Below, piece by piece: positions 31,905 through 40,316 of a stretch of DNA of 64,000 nt (the first letter of the stretch is position 1; every line of letters starts with the position of its first letter). Origin of the DNA: an uncultured bacterium (GTDB taxonomy: Bacteria; Verrucomicrobiota; Lentisphaeria; Victivallales; Victivallaceae); assembly GCA_900551245.1 (NCBI GenBank), contig URVC01000005.1, positions 1 to 64,000 on the forward strand, in the 5' to 3' direction. Under the pieces are notes generated by a model. The model was given only the letters and a program-made list of their open reading frames with translations. It ran no database searches and was not told where the DNA came from. The translations under genes and the position numbers were made by a program.

Positions 31905-34900
31905 TGCTGTTTCTCCGTGGCGGCGGCGCGGTTCACCAGAATGACCCGTTCCGCCGAAAGTTTGCCCAGTTCACGCTGGAGCCGGACCAGTTTGCCGTAG
32001 TCGTCCGGCATGGTCAGCTCCACCGGGAGGGTGAGACCGCAGTCGATCCGCAGCGTGCCGCGGGCGGGTTCGAAGTATTCGTAGAAGGCGGCCGAGCCGA
32101 AGCGGCCCAGCTCGAACCGTTCCGGCCGGTCGGGCACCACCTCGTAGCCGGGCGGCAGTTCGATCTGATACTCGATCGAGAGCCGGGAGGGGTTGTTCCG
32201 CCACGCCGGAGTGCGCCGTTCGGACTCCGCGGTGCTGACCATCGCGGAGAACCGGCTGTATCCGGGCAGCCGGAACTGCAGATAGGGCCCGGAGATCGAG
32301 GCGAAGTCCGGTACCTCCACCCGGCAGGAGAAGAGCCCCGGATAGTTGTCGAAGTCGATCTTCGGCTTGCCGACGATCTTCGTCGACTGCGAGAAGCCGG
32401 CGGCGAAGTTCTGGAGATACTGCGCCATCGCCTCCGGGGTCATCTCCCGGAACATGCGGTGCTCGTTCTCGAAATTGACGCCGAACGTGCGGCGCGTCGC
32501 GAGGATCTCCGCCGCGCCGTCTGGACGGATGCGGATGTTGTACTCCAGTTTCTCCGAGGTGGCGGTCTTGCGGCGGGGCCGGATGGGAATCAGGCGGCCG
32601 GTGGAGAGTTCCAGACCGATTTTCTCCTCTTCCGCCGTCGTGCCGATCCGGGCGTACTGGCTGGTGTCGTTGAGGTAGCTCTCCAGCGCGGGCAGGTAGA
32701 CCAGCAGCGTGCCGAAGCAGTCCGAGGGGTAGCGTTCGAGCATCCGGACCGTCTGCGGCGCGTAACCGATTCCGGAGGCGGCGACGAAATGAGATTCGAT
32801 CCCCGCCTCTTTGAGCAATGCGGCCAGCAGAATGGCGCGGTCGGCGGAGTTGCCGTACCCGGCCGCCAGCGTCACGTCGGGATTGGAGAAGCTGCTCCAG
32901 GGCAGTTCATTCAGCCCCGGACCGGCCGGCCGGATGTGCCGCGCAACGTAGTCGCGGATGCGCAGAACCGTCCCTTCGAAGTCGCGAAGCACCGACTGGT
33001 TGTCGCCGGCGGGCTTCAGCGTGGCGGCCAGCGCGGCGGTCTTCGGCCGGGGCTGTGCCAGCACCTTCTCGAGCGCGCCGCGGAGCGAATCGGCGAGATT
33101 CCGGTAGGAGCCGGAGGAGATCATCACCGTCGGCGCGAAGAGCCAGGCGGGCGCCATGGAGGGCTCCCGCGGGAGACCCGGCACGCTTGACGTGTTCCAG
33201 TCGCGGGTGCGTTCCGCCCCTTTCGCGGCGGTCTGGAACCGGATTCCGGCGGGTGTGGACGAAATCCGCAGATCCAGTTTCTCTGGCGCGGTGAGCGAGA
33301 GGCGGAGCTGTTCCGCCGGAACCGATGCGGCGAAGGTGGAGTAGAGGCTGAAGAAGGGCCCGCCCTTGACCTCGGTGGTGACGACGCTCTCGACCACCGA
33401 ACCGGGGGCGACGCCCGGCAGACTGGCGACCAGCACCTTGCCCGCCGGATAGCGGGGGGCGGCGGCCGCGCCGGGGGCGTCCATGAGATTGAGCTCCTCC
33501 TTGCCGAGCTTTCGCGTCTTGCCGTCCGGCGAAGTGACCGTCGCCTCGATCGAGACCGTTTCGCGGAGCGGCTGGAAGGGGATCGAAAGCTCCGAATTCG
33601 CCTTCACTCCGGCGTAGTTGAGGATCCGGCGCTTTTCGCGCCGCACGGTGCGGTAGTTCTGCGCGTCGTGGAGCGTGACCGAGATTTCGCGGTCGAGCAG
33701 CAGCGAATCCGCGCCGGGGAAGGCCTGGCCGGCCAGCGCGGGCGGAACCGCCGCGTAGTCGAGCCGGGCGACCGGGAGTTTCTGTTCGGCGCTCTCGATT
33801 TTGCGCAGCGCCTCCTTGAGCTTGAGGTATCCGGCCGGATCGATCTCCACCGTGTCGATGGTGAAGCGGCTGCGGCCGGAGATCATCGCCGGACCGGCGG
33901 AGAGTTTGCGCTGCCAGTTCAGGATGCCGGGGGCGGCGACCGTTTCGCTTTCCGGCACGGAGAGCAGGCGGCAGGAGGCGGGAATCGCCAGCTTGAACTC
34001 CTCGTCGATGCCGCAGGTGGAGTAGGCCTTGAGCTTGAACTTGCGCTTCTCCAGCCCGACCGGACCGAGGACGAAGCCCGCCGCGCCGAATTCGGAGCCG
34101 AAGAGCGGCAGCTGAAGCAGGAATTCGGCCGGATTTTCCGGCAGGAACTCCTGCCCTTCAAACGTGAGTTCGGCCCGCAGCGGCGTTTTCATGTCGCGGA
34201 TGTTTTCCGGGAAGATCTTCAGCGTCTTGAGTTCGGCGCCGGGAATCGCCCGCTTCACCTGCGCCGCGAAGAACTGCCGCCGGTAGTCGGGCTGCCAGCG
34301 GGAGAAGGCGTCGCGGTAGATCTGGTCGTTGATCCCTTCGAAACGGAGGACGCTCTCGCCGGAGAGTTTCCCCGCGGGGGTGATCACCGCCGTGGTGGAG
34401 ACGCGCAGCAGATTGGCTTCCGCCGGAACCGTGGCGGAGCGCAGCAGCGTCTCCCCCTCCGGCTTGGCAACCAGATAGCTCATGTTGGACATCGCCGCCG
34501 GGAAGAGTTCGGTGGTGGTCTCGTAGGTCGGATCCATCAGCTGGTATTTCCCCGGGGCGAGTTCGACGGCGGTGATGGCGTGGTTGAAGTAGATGTTGGG
34601 CACTTCGTCGTCCTTGGGATCTCCGGCGAGGAAGAGCACCGGAAACGCCTTGAATCCGGCCAGTTCGAGCATCGAGACCAGCAGCGCCGCCTTGTCGCGG
34701 CAGACGCCGTAGCGGCGGTCGAAGGTCATCGAAACGTCGTGCGGCTCGTAGCCGGGGGCCTCCGATTCGGCGGTGATGCCCATGTAGCGGATCTGCTGGG
34801 AGACGAACTGGAAGAGCGCCATGATCTTCTCCTCCGGCGTGCGGCAGTTCCGGATCAGTTCGGCGGTTTTCGCCCGGATTGCGGGGGTGACCGCGTCGAG

Positions 34901-35713
34901 CCGCGGACGGCTCACCTGATAGTACCAGCGGGAGATCTCCTTCCAGTCCTTCGCTGTGCTGGTGAGCAGCCGCTGGACGGTGGTATACATCGGCGGCATC
35001 CCCGGTTCGGGAATCACCTGCGGCACGTTCCGGGCGATCCAGGTGTAGAGGATGCGGCCGTTTTCGCGTTTCTCCTGAAAACTCACCGTGCCGGGCACTT
35101 CATCCTTGATCGCCTTTGCGGCCAGCGGACGGCTTTCGGGCGCGTTGATCCGCACCTCATAGTAGAGGAAGGGGACATCCGCCTGCAGCACGTTGTAGCC
35201 GGACCACTGCCCCGGAATCCGCGCCTTGAGGGTGGTTTCCCTGCTCTTGACGTGGAGCATGTCGCCGATTTCGAGGCCGGGGACGGCGATGGTGAAGACT
35301 TTGTTCGCCGGGTCGTAGATGTTGCTCCCCATCTGGGAGGCGTCGATGGTTTCGCGGCCGGAGGCGGGGTCGATCTTGACGATTTTCCCGTCCGGGCGGA
35401 TGATCTCCACGGTGAGCACTTCGAGTTTCTCGTAGGTGGAGTTGTAGCGGAAGGAGAGTTCACGCAGCTGTTTCCGGCCGGATTCGTTGAGCACCTTCTG
35501 GTAGAAGTCGTCGGTGCCGGTGCCGAGTCCGTCGGGTTGATAGGTGATCTCCTCGAGGTCGTAGACGAGGACGCTGTCGGCGTCGGGGAACCGTTCCGCG
35601 GTGGCGTTTTTCGCGCTTGCGGTGATTTCGGCGACGGTCATCGCTGTGGCTGGAACTCCGGCCGACAGGGCGAGGATCAGCATCCACACGGCAAGTTGCA
35701 GGATATGTTTCAT
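31901..35713 (-). CDS. Secreted protein with two DUF3857-transglutaminase units, second unit inactive
   Basis: The 1270-residue protein starts with a signal peptide (LQLAVWMLILALSAGVPATA). It then has a DUF3857 beta domain and a transglutaminase domain with the complete triad: C338 in RRYGVCRDKAALL, H378 in FNHAITAVEL and D394 in LMDPTYE. A linker of beta domains leads to a second DUF3857 segment (starting near LLLDREISVTLHDAQNYRT) and a second transglutaminase-like domain. There the cysteine is Ser956 in GYGNSADRAILLAALL and the His strand is lost. The start at 35713 has GAGGAGG upstream; a longer frame runs into an unrelated repeat. It is probably periplasmic, with protease or crosslinking activity from the first unit only. 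Substrate unknown. Confidence 0.8.
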   Translation of the reverse strand: MKHILQLAVWMLILALSAGVPATAMTVAEITASAKNATAERFPDADSVLVYDLEEITYQPDGLGTGTDDFYQKVLNESGRKQLRELSFRYNSTYEKLEVLTVEIIRPDGKIVKIDPASGRETIDASQMGSNIYDPANKVFTIAVPGLEIGDMLHVKSRETTLKARIPGQWSGYNVLQADVPFLYYEVRINAPESRPLAAKAIKDEVPGTVSFQEKRENGRILYTWIARNVPQVIPEPGMPPMYTTVQRLLTSTAKDWKEISRWYYQVSRPRLDAVTPAIRAKTAELIRNCRTPEEKIMALFQFVSQQIRYMGITAESEAPGYEPHDVSMTFDRRYGVCRDKAALLVSMLELAGFKAFPVLFLAGDPKDDEVPNIYFNHAITAVELAPGKYQLMDPTYETTTELFPAAMSNMSYLVAKPEGETLLRSATVPAEANLLRVSTTAVITPAGKLSGESVLRFEGINDQIYRDAFSRWQPDYRRQFFAAQVKRAIPGAELKTLKIFPENIRDMKTPLRAELTFEGQEFLPENPAEFLLQLPLFGSEFGAAGFVLGPVGLEKRKFKLKAYSTCGIDEEFKLAIPASCRLLSVPESETVAAPGILNWQRKLSAGPAMISGRSRFTIDTVEIDPAGYLKLKEALRKIESAEQKLPVARLDYAAVPPALAGQAFPGADSLLLDREISVTLHDAQNYRTVRREKRRILNYAGVKANSELSIPFQPLRETVSIEATVTSPDGKTRKLGKEELNLMDAPGAAAAPRYPAGKVLVASLPGVAPGSVVESVVTTEVKGGPFFSLYSTFAASVPAEQLRLSLTAPEKLDLRISSTPAGIRFQTAAKGAERTRDWNTSSVPGLPREPSMAPAWLFAPTVMISSGSYRNLADSLRGALEKVLAQPRPKTAALAATLKPAGDNQSVLRDFEGTVLRIRDYVARHIRPAGPGLNELPWSSFSNPDVTLAAGYGNSADRAILLAALLKEAGIESHFVAASGIGYAPQTVRMLERYPSDCFGTLLVYLPALESYLNDTSQYARIGTTAEEEKIGLELSTGRLIPIRPRRKTATSEKLEYNIRIRPDGAAEILATRRTFGVNFENEHRMFREMTPEAMAQYLQNFAAGFSQSTKIVGKPKIDFDNYPGLFSCRVEVPDFASISGPYLQFRLPGYSRFSAMVSTAESERRTPAWRNNPSRLSIEYQIELPPGYEVVPDRPERFELGRFGSAAFYEYFEPARGTLRIDCGLTLPVELTMPDDYGKLVRLQRELGKLSAERVILVNRAAATEKQQ

Positions 35714-35809
35714 CGGAATCCTCCTCTTTCTGGTATCCGTTTTTGCATCTGCAGTACACATAAAATAACCGCTTTTCGGCGAAAATGAAATGATTTTTTC
35801 GACATTTAT

Positions 35810-35838
35810 TTGAAATTTCGCATTCCGGTGGCTATATT
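35810..35838 (+). promoter_or_regulatory. Strong sigma-70 promoter of the small basic protein gene
   Basis: TTGAAA at 35810-35815 and TATATT at 35833-35838 are separated by exactly 17 bases. The region around is AT-rich. The start is expected near 35845, which gives a leader of about 40 bases to the ATG at 35885. Confidence 0.75.
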
Positions 35839-35884
35839 TATCGAAATGCACTTGTAAAAAACCTTCTATACCAAAGGAGCTGAA

Positions 35885-35992
35885 ATGGGACAGCAGAGCA
35901 ACAAGATTGAAAAGCGCCGTCGTCGCAAGGCCTACCTGGAGCGCTGCCGGGAGAAGATCCGGGCCGCCATCGCCCAGGCGAAGAAGAAGTAA
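35885..35992 (+). CDS. Very small basic protein (35 residues)
   Basis: The frame encodes 35 residues with no membrane segment. About half are Lys or Arg: the sequence runs KIEKRRRRKAYLERCREK in the middle and ends AIAQAKKK. AGGAG lies 6 bases before the ATG. It has its own consensus promoter and a strong terminator, so it is a complete single-gene unit. High charge and a likely single helix suggest binding to RNA, DNA or the ribosome, in the manner of small ribosomal proteins. I do not recognise a named family. The neighbour upstream is on the other strand. Confidence 0.75.
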   Translation: MGQQSNKIEKRRRRKAYLERCREKIRAAIAQAKKK

Positions 35993-36013
35993 GTTTTCTG
36001 CTTCGTGAAAAGG

Positions 36014-36048
36014 TTCCTCCGGATGCGTGCATCCGGGGGAATTTTCTT
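36014..36048 (+). terminator. Rho-independent terminator of the small basic protein gene
   Basis: A 13-bp stem with one G-U pair (36014-36026 with 36029-36041, core CCGGATGC/GCATCCGG) has a 2-base loop and is followed by TTTTCTTT. Confidence 0.8.
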
Positions 36049-36113
36049 TGTGTGGAGCAGGCGGAACGGCGGGCGAAAAGGCTGTGGCAGGCTCGGGGCA
36101 ATACCGCCCGGGC

Positions 36114-36268
36114 AGAGTTATCAATGGATCGCGCTTCGACGAGAATGGGCCCGTCCAGCTCGTCGGAGTCGAAGCGCGAGCGGTTGGTAACTCGGTTGCT
36201 TTCTCACGGGCCGCCCCCGGCAGAATCGAAGCGCGAGCGGTTGGTAACCCGGTTGCTTTCTCGCGGGA
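36114..36268 (+). repeat. Structured dispersed repeat, copy A
   Basis: This copy holds a 12-bp inverted repeat, TCGCGCTTCGAC at 36129-36140 and GTCGAAGCGCGA at 36168-36179, with inner GAG/CTC and TGG/CCA pairs around the loop. The 3' part is present twice in tandem: a unit of about 56 bases starting TCGAAGCGCGAGCGGTTGGT at 36169 and again at 36225. It ends 9 bases before the stop codon end of the GH38 gene. Copies B (39046-39166) and C (48358-48456) are in the same orientation. Confidence 0.85.
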
Positions 36269-36276
36269 GTTCCCTG

Positions 36277-38979
36277 TCAGAAGCGGAGCCGGAGCGTGAC
36301 GATCTCCCACGGCGACGCTTCCACCGGAACGGTATGCCCGCCGTCTGTCGGTTCCACACCCTTGACCGGCGTCTCGTCGAGGCGGCAGAACTCCGCCGCC
36401 CGGAGCTTCTTCGCCACCGTGACGCTCCCCCGGCGCGGCTCCGGCGAGAGGTTGACCAGCCGCAGCACGACACTGCCCGGTTCCCGGTCCGCCGCCGGTT
36501 TCAGCGCGGAGAAGTTCAACCCGCCGTCGATCCGGCAGAAACTTTCGTCGGTGAACGGCTGTGTTCCCGCCTCCTTCAAGAGGTGGACCGGCGTTTCCGC
36601 CCGCAGAATCTGCACTGCTTTCCAGAGTTCGGCGTCGTCGGTGCCGGCGCCGAAGAAGCGGGCGGCGCAGAGGAACTCCGAGCGCCCGCTCTGCTGCCCT
36701 TCCATCTCGCCGTCGGTGTTGACCGTGCGGCGGAACGCCCGCAGCAGTGTGACCACCAGTTCCCCCGCGGCGTTGTCGATGGCTCCCGCCTCATGGATTC
36801 CGGCGGCGAAGAGCAACGCGACACTGCCCGAGGCATCGCGCTTGCCGATCAGCCCGGAGACGTTTTTCTCGATGAACTCCCGTTCAAATCCGCCTTCGGT
36901 CGCGTCACCCAGTTCGCGCCCCGCCTTCCGGTTGAGAATCGCGAAGTTCTGCCCGGCGAAACAGTTCCCCGGAATTCCGGTCGGCGCAATCAGCTGGAGC
37001 CGGAAGTCCTCCGCGTGGTTCTCGACAGCGAAACGGAGCCCGAGCTGGTCCGAATCGCGATCCAGCGTCACCGTCGTGCGGAGGATCACTTCGGCGGACT
37101 CCTCCGCTTCCCGGATTCCGACGTAGTTCTCCCCCAGCCCTCCCTCGTAACGGAGCGACGCGGGCAGGTGGTAGCACCGGGTGATTTCGAACATGGTCCG
37201 CTCCGGCCCGTCGAGTGTCACCCGCAGAGAGCTTTCGGAACTGCAGAGCAACGCCGTGCTGCCGACCGGTTCGACGTGGTTCCAGCCGTCGCCGATTTCG
37301 CGGTCGAAACGGAATTCGTTCCAGTTCCGGAAGCTCCGGCCGGAGCGGAGATCGGTGACGTCGAAGGTTCCTTCCGGATGGAAATCGAGTTGCAGAATCC
37401 CGTTGGTCGCGCTCCGCTGCGACGTGCGCATCGTCCGGTAACTGCGGACGAAATCCGGCGACGGCTCCAGCCGGAGGGTGGTCCAGCCCGCCGCGCGCAG
37501 TTTCGTCCGGAACGTTACGCGATAGACATCGTACCGGCGGAACACGTTCCACTGGAACTGCCGCATCTGGTTGCGGCGGATGGAGACGATCTGGTACGGG
37601 ACCAGTTCCCCCGCCTCGTCCCGGAGTTGAAAGGAGTTGACGAATTCGTAGCCGAACGGCTCCGCCTGCCGCTTCACGTAGGGGGCGGCCGCGGGGAAGC
37701 GGATCTCGTATTCGGCGGTCCGGTCGACGTCGAAGGGGAGTGGATTGCGGAGGCGCAGGAGGTAGCGCCCGTCCGGCGCGACCTCGTCGGCCGGGTCGCC
37801 GGACTGCTTCTCCAGCCGGACGCCGGTCAGCCGTTCGCGGTCGAGCTGAATCTGGTCGTCCACAATCGCCCGCGCGCCGTCGAACACTTCGCCGAAACGC
37901 CCGAGCATCCGCCGGTGAACCGAATCGATCGAACAGCCGCAGATCGAATCGTGCGCGTGATTCTTTACCAGCTCTTTCCAGAGGTAGTGGAGCAACCCGA
38001 GGTCGCCGGTCTCTCCGGCGGCGGCCCGTTCGGCGAGGAGGGGTTCGACCAGCAGTTCCAGCCGGTTCGAACAGAGGTCGTTCGCCCGTTTGACGTCGCT
38101 TCTGGAGCTGACGGTGCCGCTGATCTGCCAGTTGCCGTTGATGTCGGCGGGGTGGATCAGTTCGCCTCGAAGCACGGTGGAGACCTCCGGACCGAACTCC
38201 CGTTCGAAGAGGTCGAGATAGTCGGTTTGAACAAGTTCGGCATCGGGATACTCTTCGGCGATCCAGCGGAGCATTTGAACCGGATCTTCCGGCGGGCAGG
38301 AGTGATCCAGCCCGTCGGAGAGGAGGATCGCCTCCTTGCCCCAGTAGGCGGTATCCTGTTCGACACATTGGCGCAGCCGCTCCCGGAACTCCCCTTCTTC
38401 CGGCGAGCGGTCGGTGCCGCCGCGGACGTCGAGCGTGAACTGCCCGTAACCGTTGCGCGGCATGAGATGAATGGTCCGGATGCGGGTGCCGTCGGGGGAT
38501 TCCCAGAGAAAACGCGCCGGCTCGGTCGAGGCGAGGCCGCGCCAGACCACCGCCCCTTTGAGGCCGAACCCGGCGAAGAGCTGCGGAAGCTGTGCCATGT
38601 GGCCGAAGATGTCGCAGACGTAACCGACCGGCCAGGGGGCGGAGCCGTACTCCTCCGCCACGGCGCGGCCGATCTGGAGGTTGCGGATCAGCGCCTCGCC
38701 GGAGACCAGAAACTCATCGGGCATGACGTACCAGGGGCCGACTTTGAGCCGTCCGCCCGAGATGGCGGCGGTGAGCCGGGGCTTCCACTCCGGATGGACC
38801 TCGGCGATGTCGTCGAGCACGACGGTCTGCCCGTCGAAGATGAAGTGGCGGTACTCCGGCTGCTGTTCCAGCAGATCCAGAACCCGGCGCGTGAGGGTGA
38901 GCAGCCGTTTGCGGTAAACCTGCCGGGGCTGATACCACTCCCGGTCCCAGTGGGTGGCGCTGAAATAGTAGAATCGCAT
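36277..38979 (-). CDS. Alpha-mannosidase, glycoside hydrolase family 38
   Basis: GH38 enzymes are zinc-dependent retaining alpha-mannosidases. The 900-residue protein begins FYYFSATHWDREWY with zinc ligands H10 and D12. The nucleophile is D123 in GYVCDIFGHMAQLPQLF, and a further His is in NHAHDSICGCSID. The C-terminal half is the usual beta-sandwich region (RNPLPFDVDRTAEY, ENHAEDFRLQLIAPTG). No signal peptide is visible, so it should act in the cytoplasm on imported oligosaccharides or on mannosylglycerate-type compounds. The gene is single and is bracketed by direct copies of the structured repeat (36114-36268 and 39046-39166), which is unlike its neighbours. Confidence 0.92.
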   Translation of the reverse strand: MRFYYFSATHWDREWYQPRQVYRKRLLTLTRRVLDLLEQQPEYRHFIFDGQTVVLDDIAEVHPEWKPRLTAAISGGRLKVGPWYVMPDEFLVSGEALIRNLQIGRAVAEEYGSAPWPVGYVCDIFGHMAQLPQLFAGFGLKGAVVWRGLASTEPARFLWESPDGTRIRTIHLMPRNGYGQFTLDVRGGTDRSPEEGEFRERLRQCVEQDTAYWGKEAILLSDGLDHSCPPEDPVQMLRWIAEEYPDAELVQTDYLDLFEREFGPEVSTVLRGELIHPADINGNWQISGTVSSRSDVKRANDLCSNRLELLVEPLLAERAAAGETGDLGLLHYLWKELVKNHAHDSICGCSIDSVHRRMLGRFGEVFDGARAIVDDQIQLDRERLTGVRLEKQSGDPADEVAPDGRYLLRLRNPLPFDVDRTAEYEIRFPAAAPYVKRQAEPFGYEFVNSFQLRDEAGELVPYQIVSIRRNQMRQFQWNVFRRYDVYRVTFRTKLRAAGWTTLRLEPSPDFVRSYRTMRTSQRSATNGILQLDFHPEGTFDVTDLRSGRSFRNWNEFRFDREIGDGWNHVEPVGSTALLCSSESSLRVTLDGPERTMFEITRCYHLPASLRYEGGLGENYVGIREAEESAEVILRTTVTLDRDSDQLGLRFAVENHAEDFRLQLIAPTGIPGNCFAGQNFAILNRKAGRELGDATEGGFEREFIEKNVSGLIGKRDASGSVALLFAAGIHEAGAIDNAAGELVVTLLRAFRRTVNTDGEMEGQQSGRSEFLCAARFFGAGTDDAELWKAVQILRAETPVHLLKEAGTQPFTDESFCRIDGGLNFSALKPAADREPGSVVLRLVNLSPEPRRGSVTVAKKLRAAEFCRLDETPVKGVEPTDGGHTVPVEASPWEIVTLRLRF

Positions 38980-39045
38980 CGTGTCAACCTTCTCCCGTTG
39001 TTTCTTGCCCGCTCTCTCCCATTTTCCCGTTTCACCACAGGAAAA

Positions 39046-39166
39046 GAGTGATCAATGGATCGCGCTTCGACGAGAATGGGCCCGTCCAGCTCGTCGGAGT
39101 CGAAGCGCGAGCGGTTGGTCACTCGGTGCTTTCTCACGGGCCTCCCCCGCCGGAATCGAAGCGTTG
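39046..39166 (+). repeat. Structured dispersed repeat, copy B
   Basis: The first 70 bases are nearly identical to copy A (ATCAATGGATCGCGCTTCGA at 39051 onward). The inverted repeat is TCGCGCTTCGAC at 39060-39071 and GTCGAAGCGCGA at 39099-39110. Only one copy of the 3' unit is present; it ends at AATCGAAGCGTTGAT. It lies 67 bases upstream of the GH38 start codon. The remainder of the gap 38980-39215 has no other visible feature. Confidence 0.85.
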
Positions 39167-39215
39167 ATTTACCATAGTTCCGGAATGGAGGGATTGCAAG
39201 CAAAAATGAGGCGAT

Positions 39216-40316
39216 TCAGTCGCCGGAAGCGTCGCGTTCGGCGGCGTGGAGAAAGCGCAGTGTCCGCAACCCGTCGAACCAGCAGTGAAAGGCCTCCTGC
39301 TGTGCCCCCGGCGTTTTCGGCAGGTTGGCGAGCACCCCGTTCCAGGCGGCCGGGAACCGTTCCGCTTCGAGGAACGCGGCGGAGGCGGCGGGAAGGCGGC
39401 GGAGCAGGGCGTCGGCACGGTCGAGCGCCCCGGGCGAGGCGGCCGCGTCGAGCAGCTGTTTGAGCCGGGCGAAGGCGCCGTCTGAAATCTCCGGCAGCGG
39501 TTCGCCCCGGAGCAGTTTCCGGACCGACGGCCCGGTACCGAACGGAACCCGTTCCGACGGGCGGGGCGAGGGGTGGACCAGCACCTTTTGCAGTTCCGCC
39601 ACCTTCGCGGTCTTTGCCACCGCCTGCAGAAAGTAGAAGTCCTCGCCGCCGGTGCGGACTCTCATGCCGCCGCAGCGGATGTAGCTCGCGGCGCGGCAGA
39701 CGAAGGCGCTCCCGACCGTGTGGAAGGCGTAGGGGGAGCCCGCCCGGCGCAGACGTTCGACGTAGGCGTCGAGATACTCTTCGTAGCGGCGGATGGCCTG
39801 TTCCAGCTCCGGCGTATCCCCTTCCCGGTGGCGGAAGCCGATGGTGACCGCGCCCGCTTTGCTCTGCGCGAGAAAGGCTTCACTCTCTTCGAGATAGCCG
39901 GGTTCGACCGTCGTGTCGGCGTCGAGCGACCAGATGGCCGCCTCTTCGACGTTTTCAGGGGAGAGGGAGGCGATCACCGCATCCATGCCCAGCTTGCGGG
40001 CGGCGCCGACTCCCCCCTCCAGCTCCGGCGCAAAGCGCCAGACGAGCCGGGGCAGTTGGAGTTCGCCGGTCTCTAGACGGTGGAGCAGGGTTTCGTTCGC
40101 GCGACGGCAGGATTCCGGCGCGTCAGGCGGATGGTTGACGACGACCACCACGGCGGTCTCTTCGATCCCGCGCGCGGAAGCGAGCGAGGCGAAGGTCTCC
40201 GCGATGGAATCGTTTTCGTCGCAGGCGGGAATCACCACCGCCCGGCGGAATTCCCGCCACGGCAGTGGTTCGGCCGGATTGCGGCGCAGATACTTGGCGA
40301 AATCGTGCGGCTTCAC
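39216..40316 (-). CDS. Family 2 glycosyltransferase
   Basis: This 366-residue protein has a GT-A fold start (RRAVVIPACDENDSIAETFASL), a nucleotide-sugar aspartate motif in WSLDADTTVEPGYLEESE and GGEDFYFLQAV, similar to the ED acceptor motif of GT2 enzymes. No membrane helix is seen. The last 100 residues are helical and unassigned. GT2 proteins move sugars onto lipids, proteins or polysaccharides. The GTG start at 40316 overlaps the miaB stop (GTGA); the open frame upstream is inside miaB. It is the last gene of a minus-strand run, after two genes of unrelated metabolism. Confidence 0.8.
   Translation of the reverse strand: MKPHDFAKYLRRNPAEPLPWREFRRAVVIPACDENDSIAETFASLASARGIEETAVVVVVNHPPDAPESCRRANETLLHRLETGELQLPRLVWRFAPELEGGVGAARKLGMDAVIASLSPENVEEAAIWSLDADTTVEPGYLEESEAFLAQSKAGAVTIGFRHREGDTPELEQAIRRYEEYLDAYVERLRRAGSPYAFHTVGSAFVCRAASYIRCGGMRVRTGGEDFYFLQAVAKTAKVAELQKVLVHPSPRPSERVPFGTGPSVRKLLRGEPLPEISDGAFARLKQLLDAAASPGALDRADALLRRLPAASAAFLEAERFPAAWNGVLANLPKTPGAQQEAFHCWFDGLRTLRFLHAAERDASGD

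Noticed and set aside
35714..36310. Upstream extension of the transglutaminase frame to 36310
   Set aside because: It runs through the small-protein gene and repeat copy A; the ATG at 35713 has a ribosome site and a signal peptide.
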